From assembly GCA_018257865.1 (NCBI GenBank), contig JAEUBA010000028.1:124001-188000 (forward strand): a stretch of 64,000 nucleotides of DNA. The letters run 5' to 3'. Origin of the DNA: Stereocaulon alpinum. Its lineage: Eukaryota > Ascomycota > Lecanoromycetes > Lecanorales > Stereocaulaceae. This document shows, one piece after another, positions 11,242 through 24,143 of the stretch. A program made the translations under genes and the position numbers. Numbering within the stretch: the stretch's first letter is position 1; each line of letters opens with the position of its first letter. Under the pieces are notes generated by a model. It was not told where the DNA came from. It ran no database searches and saw nothing but the letters and a program-made list of their open reading frames with translations.

Positions 11242-12061
11242 TCAAATTCTCCCTCCAAAATGCTCCTTGGCATACTGCTCGCAAGCCTGAAGGATTAGCC
11301 ATGCTTGAGAGCCTTGTATGATGATCTCTTACCTTGGCAGGTTTGCCAACTTTTTGACCAATGACCTTCCATTTGCTAGCCTCATATTCCTTTATAGCTG
11401 CTAATAAAGCTGCACTCTGTTCCCCACGAATCAGCTTCATCCCCAAAGTTTGTATGTCCTGTGAGACCTACATCGTCTTCCGCAAAATCGGCATAATGCA
11501 TATCCTGCATGCAATTAGCCTTCTGGAACCCCTAGATTATCGTACTGACGCTTACCTTGTACCAATGCTTTTTCACGCTGCCTTCTGTCCGATTAGGGAA
11601 GGTCTTGATACTACATCAGCAATTCGTTGCATTATGGATGTACTGCAAGTACCCACCTTGGCAATCTCTCCCCAACTATTTCCTGCATCCCTCATAACTT
11701 TTAGACGCTGCTCTTCAGCTGGACTCCACGGCGTATTCGTCCTGCTCTTTTTGGGTGCCTGCACTGGTGGGGACATTTCACCTGCCTCATCTCCCTCCTG
11801 TCCAACTCCACTCAAGTCTCCGAGTCCGGTCGAAGACATTGCTGACATTGCCGACATGCCCAAATTGGGCGCTGCTCCAGGGGCCTTGCGCTTTCTCGAA
11901 TTGGGCGGGCTACCTTGGGGTTGTTGTGGTGGTTGTGGTGCCAGTAGCTGTTGTTGTTGTTGTTGTTGAGGCTGCTGATAAGCGGATTGGAGTTGGGGCG
12001 GCTGGGGATCGTATGGCGACGGAGTGTAGTATGCTTGTGGCGGCGGTTGAGGTTGTATCAT
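11242..12061 (-). CDS. two-repeat Myb/SANT-like DNA-binding protein
   Basis: Five exons (11657-12061, 11556-11603, 11472-11504, 11333-11416, 11242-11286), all phase 0, give 204 residues. Introns are 46-55 nt with good donors (GTGGGT, GTAAGC, GTAGGT, GTAAGA) and GCTGAT/GCTAAT branch sites. Residues 1-70 are Pro/Gln-rich with a Q7 run, followed by a basic NSRKRK patch. SANT repeat 1 is WSPAEEQRLKVMRDAGNSW through KKHWYK (about 112-151). Repeat 2 is ALLAAIKEYEASKWKVIGQK through EQYAKEHF (about 164-200). The tryptophan spacing fits Myb-type helices, so nuclear DNA binding is likely; target genes are unknown. The frame stays open upstream of the ATG at 12061 (for example RRPVRPQP), so an additional 5' exon is possible. 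Confidence 0.85.
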
Positions 12062-14469
12062 TGGAGGTGCTGCCGTCGTGGGTTGGGGCCTAACGGGACG
12101 TCTTGGGGTGGATGAGGAGCTACGCCCACCGAAAGTGGTTCCATGTCAGTTGCAAGGGTGGCTGGGAAAGCGCGGAGCGGAGGCCATGAACGCGGCATGT
12201 CAAAACAATCCAAAACAAAAAAGAACGAGGAAGGATTCACTCACGACATAGTAGCGGCGGGACGATTAAGGCGAAGACGGCAATGTGAGGTCCGACAACT
12301 ATTGGACAATTGGCGTCATGAATGCAACGCGGCGGGTAGTCTGGTGTTTCGCGTGATTCGTCTAAGGGTTGTTGGCAGCTTATCGGACCGGCTTGTCTCG
12401 ATTCAACTGTCACGGAGTATCCAGAAGGGTCAGTCCATCTTGCCGCGATCAGTATATGCGTTTTGATGTCGCTCTTGATGTATCATTGATGAGGGAAACC
12501 AGCCGCTGGAGTCTAGTGTCATGTCAAGCACGTCTTCTGGTATTGTCGGTGGGTCAATCACGCGGACGAGAGAGTACATGTGCATTGGTGCAGAGCCAGG
12601 CAAGTTGGAAGTATCGAAGTAGTTTACCAATGGCAGCGAGTTGCCCCTTTAGGTGCACCTCTCCAGAAAAAGAGTGCGGGGTCAAGCCCCAACCAGACCA
12701 GACGGGGGCCCCAAGAGCCAGTCGTCGTCGCTGATCGGTACCGCTGACCGAGGACATCGCGCGGTGCATTGCCACTGTTGGCAGGTCATATCGGACATAA
12801 GAGCTGTTTATGATCATGCGAGAGAGAAGCTCGGAGTGTCTGGTGCTGAACGCCTCAATTGGATTGGGGTGGCTGAAAGATAGACGTGTTTGTGTGTCAG
12901 TGATACCTGGTTGGTACATTTGACGGATCGACGTTGGTCTGCTTGTTCTTGTCCTTGTTTCCCTGACTCCTTCCTTCCGGCTGGGTCGGCGTTCCTCCCT
13001 TTCTAACCGAGATCTGCCCGTCGCCCACCGTTTCACACTTTAGGCATGATTGGCACTCACTAGAGTAACTTAGCATTAGTCTTGACTCTTGCGAGCGCAT
13101 CTTTGTCGCCATGTCTCGCTCCGGCTGTTGGAGTATGCGTACCTGCATCGCAAACATGCTCCATGTAACGGCAAATCACCGTTAGCCTGACACTGAATCG
13201 AACCCGTTTTGCTTTTTGCATTTGTTTAGAGTTGCTGTTACACGTCAGAAACCTACCCTGCGCCTCCCATAGGGCCCGTTCCCCTGGGCACCCCTGGGCG
13301 CCCCTGGGCCCCCCCTCGGTCGCCCCTGGCTGTCTTGACGATTACTGTAACCCTAAAAGGGACTAAGCTGAAACGCAACCGCAACAGAGTCCTACCCAGG
13401 GCACACTCTCAACACATTGGATGGCACCTGCAGACACCATGCGCAAACGATTCGCCTCTCCATCGCCTGTTCTATCAAAGATCTGATGCTCCATCTTCCA
13501 ACTGTCTGCACTAATCAACTGAATAAAGATCAGAGATCCTCCAATTATTACATCCCGTTGATGCAATAAAGATCAGCTATGGCAAAACGCACCCTTTACT
13601 ATCTATTTCCACTTTTGCTCAGGTCTATTGCTTTTTCCCCTGTCAGTCCCTTGGCCAATTGCTGTCGTTCGCAAGTATGCTCTTATCCGGCCAAGTGGGA
13701 AATTCTCCTTCAAACACGGCACGGCTCCTCGCTTAAACACTATCTTGGAGGGTTCTATGGGCTGTTTCGTAGCATGACCGTTTCGCGATTGGTCAATTGG
13801 TCCCTAGTGCACCTTTTGCGAACTACTTCTTAACCCCCTTGAGTGCTGCTCGACGCCGCAACCAAGTGCATGCACTTGCAGATACAGCTATTGCATGCTG
13901 AACGTGGCGTTTAGATCGTAAGTTTTGGCGAATGGATCCCACCTTGTTGTAGCTCTCAAAGAGTCCCCCGCCCCTCCACCATCGGCATGTCCTAACCTCC
14001 AGGCCTCGCAAGGATTATCTCGCGTGGTCCAAAGCTTTTCACCACTACTCAATGTTGGTGGTGTGAGAAGCTGCTACGCCGCTACTACATCCAACATCAA
14101 AAGAAACATTCAGCGGGATCTTCGGTTCAAGACTCATGGATAGTGGTCCAGATCCCTCTGCCATCATATATCACACAACATCACCGCTGGAATCTCGGTG
14201 GTCGATACGCTTAACAATTTAATAAGCCCTCCGTTCTAGTCCCACTGGCTGGGCTGTCTGCAGCATTAATTGTTAGCCTTTCTTACCTGGTATAATTCCA
14301 CCTGAAGATCCGAGACGCCTGCCTTGCAGCCTGGCGAGGTCCCAAATATCATCAAGCTCCGAAGCGCTCCAACGTCTCTTACACAACCGCTTGCTTTGAA
14401 TTGGCCCGCGATCATCCTTATAGATATCATACCTGATATCGTATTTGACATTACAACGCAAACGTCGCC
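12062..14469. other. intergenic between divergent Myb-like genes
   Basis: About 2.4 kb between two divergently transcribed Myb/SANT-like genes. It includes the C-rich tandem repeat at 13281-13310. Several overlapping frames are open around 12430-13036 but none is recognisable. It presumably carries both promoters. Confidence 0.6.
13281..13310. repeat. 10-bp tandem repeat, three copies
   Basis: The unit CCCCTGGGCN is repeated three times head to tail, and a degenerate further copy follows (CGCCCCTGGC at 13321-13330). It lies in intergenic DNA between the two Myb-like genes. No function is inferred. Confidence 0.9.
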
Positions 14470-15476
14470 ATGGCATACGCGCCAACGCAGAACCCTGTAA
14501 TGGTGAAAATATCACCGGCACCAGATCGGCGAACGCTTGGAAACCCACCAGTGCACCGACATCGTAAGACTGTCTCCACTGGTGGAGGTAGAGCTTGGTC
14601 TGATGCTGAGGTATGTAATGCTCAAGATTGAACCAGGACTAGCTTTCGTTGATAATCTCATAGGAGGCATATCTCATCGAGACACGGGAGCACAAAATGC
14701 CCTACAAGCACATTGCCGCTCAGCTCAAGAAGACCGAATTAGCATGTCGTTTGCACTATCACCAACTCTCTTTTGGCAGCAAAGCTCGTCGTCAAGCATC
14801 GGTGTCTTCCTGTGGATCCGTGGAGCGAGCCTCAGCTCCTCCACCAGAGAAGAAGCGGAACGAGACTCCACCCCAACGGCCTCTACCATCAATCTCCCCA
14901 CCAGCTAGCCCACCCGAGACCATGGAGTACACCCCAATCGACCCCTCAAAGACACCTAATAGCCACAAGCTAATTCTCCCCAAACCTATATCCAGCGGCC
15001 ACCGACCGAGACTTGAGACTCAGTCATTACGTCTAATCACAGAAGATATGGATCGATGTACGGAGTTACAATATGTTGATATGGCAAAGCTAGATCGCAT
15101 CTACGATGCCCACCGACTACACTTCTGGTCTACAATTGCGCGCAGCTATGGATGTAACCTTTCGCCAGCGACATTGGAAGAGGCTTGGTGTCGAGCACAT
15201 GGTGTGTCTGGCTCGGGACTCCCACCGACTCCTCGTGGTAGCCCTCAAAGCACGCAAACTCTACCATCTATGCGTGGTACTGCTGCCCCTTGCAGTGCTG
15301 TGACGGACTCAGTGAAGGGATTCACGCCCATCAACTCAACCGAGGTATCAACACCTAGACCCGTCATGACAAGGAGCAATTCATTCTCGGTGTCTTCTTT
15401 ACTCACTGAGGACAAGGAAGTTCGAAAGAGTCCGAGCGGAGAGAAGCGGCTTCTAGACGTTGACATGGCGAGCTGA
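14470..15476 (+). CDS. Myb/SANT-like domain protein, unknown target
   Basis: Two exons (14470-14610, 14664-15476) give 317 residues. The single 53-nt intron (GTATGT donor, TAG acceptor, phase 0) splits the SANT-like domain exactly. Joined, it reads AWSDAEEAYLIETREHKM then PYKHIAAQLKKTELACRLHY, a helix-turn-helix-like module at residues 42-85. The ATG has a good context (cgtcgccATGgc). The remainder is Pro/Ser-rich and probably disordered (PPEKKRNETPPQRPLPSIS), with a second conserved-looking helical block at about 185-235 (KLDRIYDAHRLHFWSTIARS). The C-terminus is charged (KSPSGEKRLLDVDMAS). The domain type suggests a nuclear DNA-binding regulator; this is family inference. It faces away from the other SANT-like gene 2.4 kb upstream. 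Confidence 0.85.
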
Positions 15477-18400
15477 GGAATGCAGGACTATCACAAGACT
15501 CGATAACGAAGCTTATCAGCACCGAGTCTTTCACGACACATCTCTTTACCCATGGACGGTTCACATTGAAATCATGATCATGCTGTGCCTATGATCACGA
15601 CTGAGTCTGTCTCTACGGATAATGTATTATATAATCCTGTCAGTCAGCGTGGGAGCCCGCGTCCTTATACTCATAGTCTATAGCCTATATAAGAGTACGG
15701 TCTTTTGCTATTAGAAAAGCGTGGACAATGTCCGAGAACACAAATGGTCAAGTATTCAAACCCCACAATCCTGCCAGAACTATATTTATGACATCGGGAC
15801 TTGAAGCTCGCGAACTTGGAAACGGTTGTAAGATCAATGAACGTTCTCCGTAGGATTGCAATGTACACGAGGGCTGCAGATCATGGTCATCGAGCTCTCG
15901 GTAGCTCCACTTCCAAATCTCGAAGCTCCAAGAACGGGTTAGACTATATGCAGACCAAGAGGGAGGGCCGACTTAGGATGCAGCCAAGGAGTTCCATGTT
16001 TTCAGGGGCCACAATGCTGAAACGAATTCCACAAAAGTTTCGGATTCATTTAGCGCCCTCGCACATCATCAAATTTGATATTTCTGTTACAGGACATGGT
16101 TTCTGGCAATCATTGAGCCTTCCTCGACCAACGTTGCATCTGTCGTGACATTATAGCATTCTGAGACGCCAGCGACTTTCCGAAGCAGCAAGTTCATAAT
16201 GCTGAGTCCATCTGATACGGTACTCGTGACTATTGAAACTCTGAAGAAGAGATCATACATATTGCGAGATGTAACGTCATCGCATTGCGGCCCGCCATCT
16301 ACTCGATATAGTTCTTGAGTCTGCATGATTGCAACGAGCTTGACTCTGCTCCACTGACGCTTGGCACGAGACTACCCGGGCGTTGATACGGGATGAAGGG
16401 CTGAATTCGCCAGACACGCTGCACTACAAGACACTATTCACATGACACTATGACCTATTCGAGCGCTGATTGCGAGGATTATGTTCCGCCAGATCAAGGG
16501 TCGTCGGAGATACCGAAACTTTCGAATTTTTGGGACAATATGTTGGATCGCGACGGGTTACATGCGGGATGTCTTAGTGATGCAGCTCTAAAGTGTGAGC
16601 AGAGTGTAGCATAGTGGCGACAGAGCGTAAAACATGTGCAACATGCTTCGCCACTGCCACACACTGTTCTCATGGCGGCCTTCCTCGTGACCGCCTCGAG
16701 CTGCCTAGATGTCCCACGTTCTCTCTGTCTATCTCTACATTATTGCTAGTGGTCCTACTCTCTTATGCATCGCCATGCGAAGAACGAGAGATGATTGAAA
16801 ATTCATCTCCTATTTTCTTCCACTCTACTCAATTCTCCTTCTCCACAGCCCAGTCGCACTTACCATTCCCTCTCCAACACCAAAGCTCTCAAACCTCCCC
16901 ATCCCATCTAAATACCGACCCTATCCGCAACCAGACCCACCCTCGTCTCTCTCAGTGGACCTGATTATCCAGATTTGGGTCGGCATCGGCGACTTTGATC
17001 ATCCCGAGGTGCAAGTGACACTGCAGCATTACACCATAGTCATCAAGTTCGGACTTCGAATGCTCCGTCCACCATTCCAGCTGCGCTGCCTCCTCACGAA
17101 TACTGCAATGCTGCACCTTCCTACCTTACGTATCGTCTCGATTACATGGTCACAGTTCACTCTTGCTGCGAAGATATCTCCTAATTACCCACGATCTTCA
17201 TGTCGAAGCTGCCGCAAGAATTTTCTATACAATGTCTACGCTCATCCTACATGATATGCTTCTGCACCTCAATACCTACCTGTGCATCCATTTGATGTTT
17301 GCAACCATTTTGCTATCACAAGAATAGACATGCAGCTACAGCGAAGCAAATGAAAATGAAGAAGGAGAAGAAGAGATCGAACATCATACAGAGCCGAGAA
17401 GAGAATGGTAAGTATAGTAACGAAGTGGACTTGGACGAAGGCGATGCTGTGGTTCGAGGATAAAGCCAAGTCACAAAACTCCTCCCTCTGGATATCTGAT
17501 GCTGTAAAAGCTCCATGGACCTTGATGCTCGCTGCGAACCGAATATCTGTTGTCTCTGCTTCCTCTCAACGAGAAGAAGATCGCCATGCAAGAGATTCAA
17601 GCGACCTCGTCGATTGCCGCTCGCTCATTTCTTTCCAGCTACTCTGCCACTATGGCGATTCAGGCTGTTTGTAACGCTGTTTGCGAGACTTGTACTTTAT
17701 TCCAGGAGGAGAGGCCGATTTTGGTGGGAGCTGTGTTTGTTGTATGGAGGGTTATTCTACGAGTGTAAATGAGATGAGCACGATAGGCTGACAAGCACAC
17801 AGAATCATCGAGCCTTGTCACTTTGCATCATCCTCTATCTCGCAGCCTACTTTGGCACGCTCTTCTCCCCTCCGATCCCCAGAGACGTTGCAATACCGCA
17901 CTGTGCCACCCAATTCATCAAAGCGCAGCGATCATGCCTTCCAAACAGCAACGTCGATATAAAACGCAGTCCCGAGAATCACGCTCTTTCACTCGACTAC
18001 CATACAGATATCCAACGCTGCGAATGGCTGTCTGTACGACCTCTTATCTACGTCGACTTCTCGAGAATGTAGGATCTAGAAGAGCGTCACGCGCCAATGC
18101 ACGCAGGCGCAATGTGGAAGCGTAGCGCAATGCTGGAGAAGTAACGTGGAGGTGCGAATCAAGAGATCGAGCAAGGGTACTCAATCTAATTGCCCAAGGT
18201 GCTACAGGGTTCAAAGCATCACATCGAGTACAGAGTCTGTTATAGAGCCGACAACTACGCTTTCAACAAGCGCCTCAGTTACTCTAGTCTTACCGTCGCG
18301 CCATAAAATGTCTCGATAGGATGTGAGAATGGCTAATCGCTTCCTTACTGAGACATTTCCGCTGCTGTCGTACGAGCGAAAGCTACTCTATGAAGTCAGG

Positions 18401-20066
18401 AGTCCAAAGCCGAAGCTTACGAGAGTCTTCGGTGACGAGTACTTGATAGCGTCAAAGGCACGATGATGTTTACGTGGAAGTGAACGCGACTAGTTCATTT
18501 TCTATATCAATGTGGTTTTGTAGATTGGAATGTGAAACTATGGACTTGAGTCTTAATGGCACTTGAAGCAAGCTGGCTGTTGAGTCTGGTATTCTGTTCT
18601 TTTGTGCGTTAGAGGCTTTTGTGTAAAGTAGTTTTGCTTGCTGCAGTGAATACGCACATTGATAACAATCGAGGTAGAGCCTGAGGCTATGAGCACTAAA
18701 TGGGAACCCAAAAGTTTCTCATAGGTAGCAACGAATCAATGGGTTGTAGAAGCAGCCTCTAACGAATCGCTGTTAGTATATTTGAGCTTTCCAATCGATA
18801 GAGTCTAGATCCTTGAAAGTGAATCATAGCAGATCCCCTGCACCTCCAACACTATGCAAGCCACTACTGCCGCCTTAACGCCCATTTGACAGCTGCTAAA
18901 ATAGCCTAAAACTACGTCCATCCCAGGAGGCTTTCCTCTAACATGCGTCAAATTCGTCACGCAGACTCGTCGGCGTTTCAGTCTTTTCAATGCCGAGTCC
19001 CATCCCTGTTTACATGCGGAGTTCTCCTCCTTATGCCGCTTAGACTTTGATACTTCCGCTGTTCCGGACTCATAGAAAGATGGTATTGTAAATACTTTGA
19101 ACGGCATAAGCCGAATTGGGGCTTCAGGGTCAAACGACGCCGCACAGCTTAGACTACCGCTTGGATATTCTGACCGTTCCCGCTCGCCGCGAACGCTTGT
19201 CTAGAGTCTTCCATGTGCCGGTGTCAGGATATGCCTGAACTCGGATCGCTAGAGCTACCACTATAGAGGCTATGCAGGTGTTTACCAGACTTGGTCACTG
19301 GCTGGCAGTCCTCCTGCAGCACGAGATCTTCACCAGCAACAGGCGCAGGGGATACCCTGAATATCGCTCTCTGCGCAAGGTCTGCCATTTTCGGTGATAG
19401 CGTATCTTTCAATGTATTGCCACCCATGGAGTGGAGCACATTACTTTTCCCTCAACGTTTCATGAACACCATCTGCCGGCATTCCCTATTCAGTAAGCGT
19501 AACAGGCGCAGGTGGCCGCATCTTGCCGTAGGGGGCTGCAACAGGGTCCGTGTGTCTGGCTCTTATCATACATTGTGGGGCAAGATGATCGCCAACGGAA
19601 CGTGCTACCGGGAGCCGGTGGGCCCGTTGTCGTTCCTGATAGGGTTGCCGGGAGCCTGAAGTGGCTGTATACCAAGTGTGGGTATGTACCTCAATGTCTC
19701 CGTGACATCTAGACTTTAGTGAGGAGCTCAAACAGGGTTATGGCTTCCGTCTATTCTTTCGGTATCTAGTGAGACGGAAGAATGTCATAACAGTCGGCTA
19801 TCGACTGTAGATAATCAGATAGAAACCCTTGGACATCGACGTTATAGTGTTATCGATTGCCCTTGATGTATTTATTGCATACTCATCTTCGAAACTCAGA
19901 AACCCTAATCAGTACGGTCTCGACCAGCTTAAGAGGAAGAGAACGTGACTGTATGCTAGTATTCCTGGACGCAGGCTGTTTAGAAAAGCGGAAACATCCC
20001 GCGCAGAATCATGGTATCTCACTTCTCGAGTATGTCGAATATGTCTAGATGATGTTGGTTCAGTAG
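15477..20066. other. long stretch without a supportable gene
   Basis: 4.6 kb with many short frames. A pyrimidine-rich, promoter-like tract lies at about 16790-16950. At 17515-17770 three frames of the plus strand are open at once and none is recognisable. No transposon terminal repeats, RNA gene or domain could be identified. Confidence 0.5.
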
Positions 20067-20902
20067 TCAATCAATTCTGCTCAAGCAGGGCTTCTTGACA
20101 ATTTCGCAAATACCGTGAATGGATCGTAATTGAACTAAATTCAATGCTTTTTCGAAAGCGACCAACTTGTGCACAATGCGCAGGAACAATCCGTTAGTAC
20201 CGAATTGTCCCTGCTGAATGCCTCTCACGGTAGCTTTCTGTAAACCCTTCATATATTCCACCACCGGCACCACCGGTGTCTCCACGCCGATAATTGGGTC
20301 TGTCCCTCTCAACGCCATTCCCAAGTCGACGACAAGTTTATCATGTCCCTCATCCCTCAGGATTATTCGTTCGAACAGGATCCACATCACCGTGAAGATC
20401 CCCAACTTGCCGCGTAATACATCGAGGAAACTCCCGGCCGGATATCGAGCCAGGAAGGGCCATTCTCGGCAGGTAACGGTAATGATTGGCGGCTGGAAAA
20501 TTGTAAGGTTGTGTGGCTGACATACCGGATATTGCTTATCAACGAGAAGAAAGCTTGTGGTTCTATTGCCGAGCTCCAGTTGAGTTCGACGACCAGGTAT
20601 CGGATCTGGCTGATGTTTATGCCGTGATCGGTGATGCAGCCGAGGCCGACATGTCGATTTCTTGGTTTGCCGTTGATTTCTGGTTGGTTGATCCGAGGTC
20701 GACTTATGTTGAGAAGATTTATCTTGTCTGGAAAGACTTCGAACAAAAAGCGGCCATCGTTGTAGGGGACACGATTAGCTTCGTTGTATATCTGGTGGTC
20801 TACGAAGAGGGTACCTTCTGGGTTACGCGTCATGTCTGAGGTAGTAAGATATGGCAGGTTGAGAGCGCGGATACACGGCCTTTGGCCAGGTGTCCTTGTC
20901 AA
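20067..20902 (-). pseudogene. decayed 2EXR/DUF7730-like gene, copy 1
   Basis: The block VDHQIYNEANRVPYNDGRFL then FEVFPDKINLLNISRP has the R/HQIYNEA-N-LYxxNRF signature that follows the LPPEIRNxIY start in this fungal family. The sequence continues in one frame to about 20520 (LVVELNWSSAIEPQAFFSLI) and then in another (FTVMWILFERIILRDEGHDK, through to a stop at 20067). A GTATGT...TTTCCAG pair lies at the junction, but it would be only 33 nt long and its phases do not match, so a frameshift is more likely. The N-terminal LPPE motif is not found upstream. Function is unknown even for intact members. Confidence 0.5.
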
Positions 20903-21591
20903 TTTGGTACTTCGTTGTTGATTGTATCAGAGCTTCAAGTAGTCGTGAGCTAGTACTGAAGTCGATCTTGCGCATTTATGCTAAACCCATTGCACTTCGA
21001 AGGGTAGTCAGCCGGTGCAGTCATACAGAATCGCGCTGCTTGTATTGGCGGTGTCAAATTGTGAAATTTACACGGTCAACAAGCTCGGCAAATCATATGG
21101 TTAATTTGCCTTGAGATTGATACACTTTCCAGTCTTGATAAGTCTTGGAAATGTGTCGAAGGTGGGCACGCAAAGGAGACCTTGCGAGCAATTGTGCGCA
21201 AAAGTAACATTTGGGGGCCCTTATATCGGCTCAAACCATTATCTTTCCGTACCTCTTATTGAAGCTTTGAAGGATGGGGAGATTGGTCTCTCAGTCTCAT
21301 TGATGGTGGCATCAGAGGCCATGCTCACCGAGCTCTGTGTGTGCTGCGATACTGGCATGAATATTCTCCATGTTTGGTGGTGTTTTCATGCGTTCCCATC
21401 TTCCAGCCTGAGCAACTGGCTGTAGCTCTAACACCATCGGTGAGTGTCGCGATCAAAGCATTAATAGTATCGCAAAAGATAACAATATCTTCGCGTAGTC
21501 GTATATTGTCCTTGACGTGGTCATTGAGAGATCGCTGTTACATCCTCGGCAATGATGTTCGGCAAGGGTATCCTTCGAACAGGATAGGAAA

Positions 21592-22184
21592 TCAGTGGCT
21601 AGAACCCGATCCAAATCTGCAAGGTAACGCCAACTGAACGCAGATTGTGGGAGCCGAGGAGATGGGCGTGGCAGGATCCGAGGCTCGCATCAAGATGTTT
21701 CGCAAGTTCTCTGTCCTGATCTGTATACTCCAATGAGCTTGGAGATCATGACTGCGAATATACCGAGCGTGTCTCTCAAGTGCCTTCTCGGCCATCTCAT
21801 AGCCGGCCGTCTCATAGGGTACGCTGGCGTAGACCATAAATATAAAGCGACACTTGGTGTATAAAATGTGGGATGCTTCATTGCGTATCTGACGATTAGT
21901 GCGCATCAAGCTGTTGAGGTACCAACGCACATCGGCGCCATCAAGGCTTTCAAGCTGGATTGGATCCTGTGGGAGACGAAGCGATAGACATTATTTCGTA
22001 CTTATGCAGGTAGCCTGAGAAAGGAGATAGTTGTGCAACCTTTGGCCGCTTTGGCCGCCGCAGGAGGCTTCTCCGCTGGATTTCTGGCTCGGGCCTCGGT
22101 GCAGCCTTTCAGATTGCGGGGCTCCATCTTCGTTGTGAATGACATGTAGTGTGACCGGAGCTCGAATTCAGTTTGGCAATTCAT
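21592..22184 (-). pseudogene. decayed 2EXR/DUF7730-like gene, copy 2
   Basis: An ATG-initiated frame from 22184 reads into the family start motif as FLRLPA, then a TAA at 22002-22004, then in the same frame VRNNVYRF. An intact gene would have FLRLPAEVRNNVYRF at this point, so a GAA-to-TAA nonsense change fits. Just downstream, the reading must shift frame to recover ESLDGADVRWYLNSLMRTNR and then QIRNEASHILYTKCRF, the second family motif. The remaining frame ends at 21592 after about 112 residues, so the C-terminal part is short as well. Nonsense plus frameshift marks this as a broken copy rather than a split gene. Confidence 0.7.
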
Positions 22185-22985
22185 GAAAGACTTTGGACTG
22201 GACGAGTATGAAGGTGGTGTAGAACAAATTGAGGGGCATTCATTCGTTGCCTAGACACTTTCCAGATACGGTTAGCGCGCCAAGATGAACTCTGTAAGGA
22301 GTCCCCTGGAAGAGCGCTCCGGCCTCTCTACCTAAGGTAGGTTCCAGGGAGCGGGCATCACTTGGGACCAGGGCTATACAATATGCCCTAAGAAGTGCAT
22401 CTGCCCGCCAGAAGAACACCAATCCTCCTACATTCACTCATTTCTAACACCACCGATACCGTAGTACCCGCTATTTACCTAGCCACTCCACCGCCACGAT
22501 AGGAGATGGTGCTGCATCAGAGGGCAGGGGCAGTGACAGGGATATAGTACAGCCGCTGGCACTGCTGCCGGCATGTCAACCATAGAAGTATAGAAGATGT
22601 GTAGATGTATGAACTCTTATTTTGGGCATATTTGCTTAACCACGGTTCTGAGCCTGAGGTGTAAAGATTGCCTTTTCGGATGTTGTGAAATGGTATTCGC
22701 CAGGACTGCCTTGAAATAAGGTCGGAATAAACTCCCAGAGTAGATACCTTACCCTTCAGCCCGTACTTGATTTCTTTATTGGAATGAGTTCCGACAACGT
22801 ATTGTGAGTTTGCTCTGTAAGCGCTGGTCTACATATCTGCATTGCTGTGAACTCTGTACAATGTATAACAACGTCTTCTTGGACTAGGTGCGGCCATGAA
22901 TTATACAGACATACTAATTTTACATGTCTCTGAGAACCAAGCAGTACAACAAGGACGATAAATATACCCATTCAGCATGTCGGAC

Positions 22986-23730
22986 TCAAAGTCCACCCTC
23001 CATCTTCAGCACCTCTTCCATGTCGTGAATAAAGTCATCCAGTCTTCTGTATCGTGGAGGATCCTTAGGTTCGCCAGTCTCTCCTTTCTTCGGGTCTTGA
23101 ACATGTATGCCGGAGCGCAAGCTGGCTGGAAGGTTTTCTAGCGGTCTGATGGCCTCCCTGCAAAAGAATTCGACACACCCTGTCTTCGATGTGGACTAGG
23201 CGATTCGGTAAAGCGAATCCAAGCTGGGCCATGTCACTACAGTTGAGCGTTGTTCCCCGAAGCCGTAGATTTCCTAATGCAGTGTCCACATCCTTGTTTT
23301 GCGATTGCCTCCTAACCTTACAAAAGCTTGGAACAATTCAATGTCAAACATTTTATGAGGATGCTGTAGCTTGCTGTAGGTGGGCAAGGCGATTTTGATT
23401 TCAAAATTGCGAGCTTGTGCGGCCATGATTTGAGGCAGCATGAAGAATGACATCCATCCTTGCGACATCTCGACCACGAAGAGAGCTCTGGCGCAGAGAA
23501 AAGATGATGCCTTGTTGTACGCTTGGTGACTTATAAAGAGTAGACCGAAGCGACTCGTAGCTTCAGCCTTGGATCTGAATAGTGAAGTTGGATGGGTATC
23601 GTGTCTAAGGCGAAGGCGTATATCATATCACGAATCTCTTTTGGGACGCGAAAGAATTGAGACACCGAGGCTTGACTCTGATTGGGATCGAGGACACTTG
23701 GGAAGACGTTCGAGGTCCGAGATGTTGGTA
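22986..23730 (-). pseudogene. decayed 2EXR/DUF7730-like gene, copy 3
   Basis: Reading the minus strand gives SVSQFFRVPKEIRDMIYAFA then LDTIPIQLHYSDPRLKL in one frame, followed by a stop. The next frame supplies RFGLLFISHQAYNKASSFLC then MLPQIMAAQARNFEIKIALP. A third frame carries LRLRGTTLNCSDMAQLGFAL, and a fourth block reads FFCREAIRPLENLPASLRSG and ends KMEGGL with a stop at 22986. The order matches an intact family member: LPPE-RNMIY, then SRQIYNEA, then a C-terminal helical tail. At least two frameshifts are needed and no intron borders explain them. Confidence 0.65.
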
Positions 23731-24143
23731 CAGTCTCTGGTTACTGAACTTGATGAGTGTCTTAATAGCTTGATCTAGAAGCTCGGTTGCATGCAAATTC
23801 CTTGCGTCTGAGAGACGGCTGCTTAGTTAAGCGAATATTCAAGACGAGATACTAAAAAGGTTCTCAACTTCATCGTCGGCTTCAGGGGTAGGGTAGAGAG
23901 CAAGCTGCATAGGGTAAAACCGGAAATGTATGCGGAAGGCTTAGAACATGGCTTGAGCGGTCCCACATGAATCTGAGTCAATCTAACGGTGTTGGCCCTG
24001 GAACAGAGGCATTACTGATTGACACTGCCCTAGGTGATTCTTGATGGCCACAGGTAGCACCTTCGCATCTTACATACTCTGCCTACAACTCTCTTGACTG
24101 CCGCCAAGAGAGCGCCTTCCGCCACTGTATCTCACAATGTCGC

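Noticed and set aside
16614..16964. 116-codon frame after position 16614
   Set aside because: Low-complexity Ser/His/Pro sequence read through a pyrimidine-rich, promoter-like tract; no family resemblance.
17515..17772. Possible small cysteine/arginine-rich gene
   Set aside because: Three plus-strand frames are open at once, none has a recognisable motif, and no convincing start or splice pattern could be chosen.
20500..20532. 33-nt GTATGT...CCAG intron in 2EXR copy 1
   Set aside because: Too short for a fungal intron, and the donor and acceptor phases do not match the two frames.
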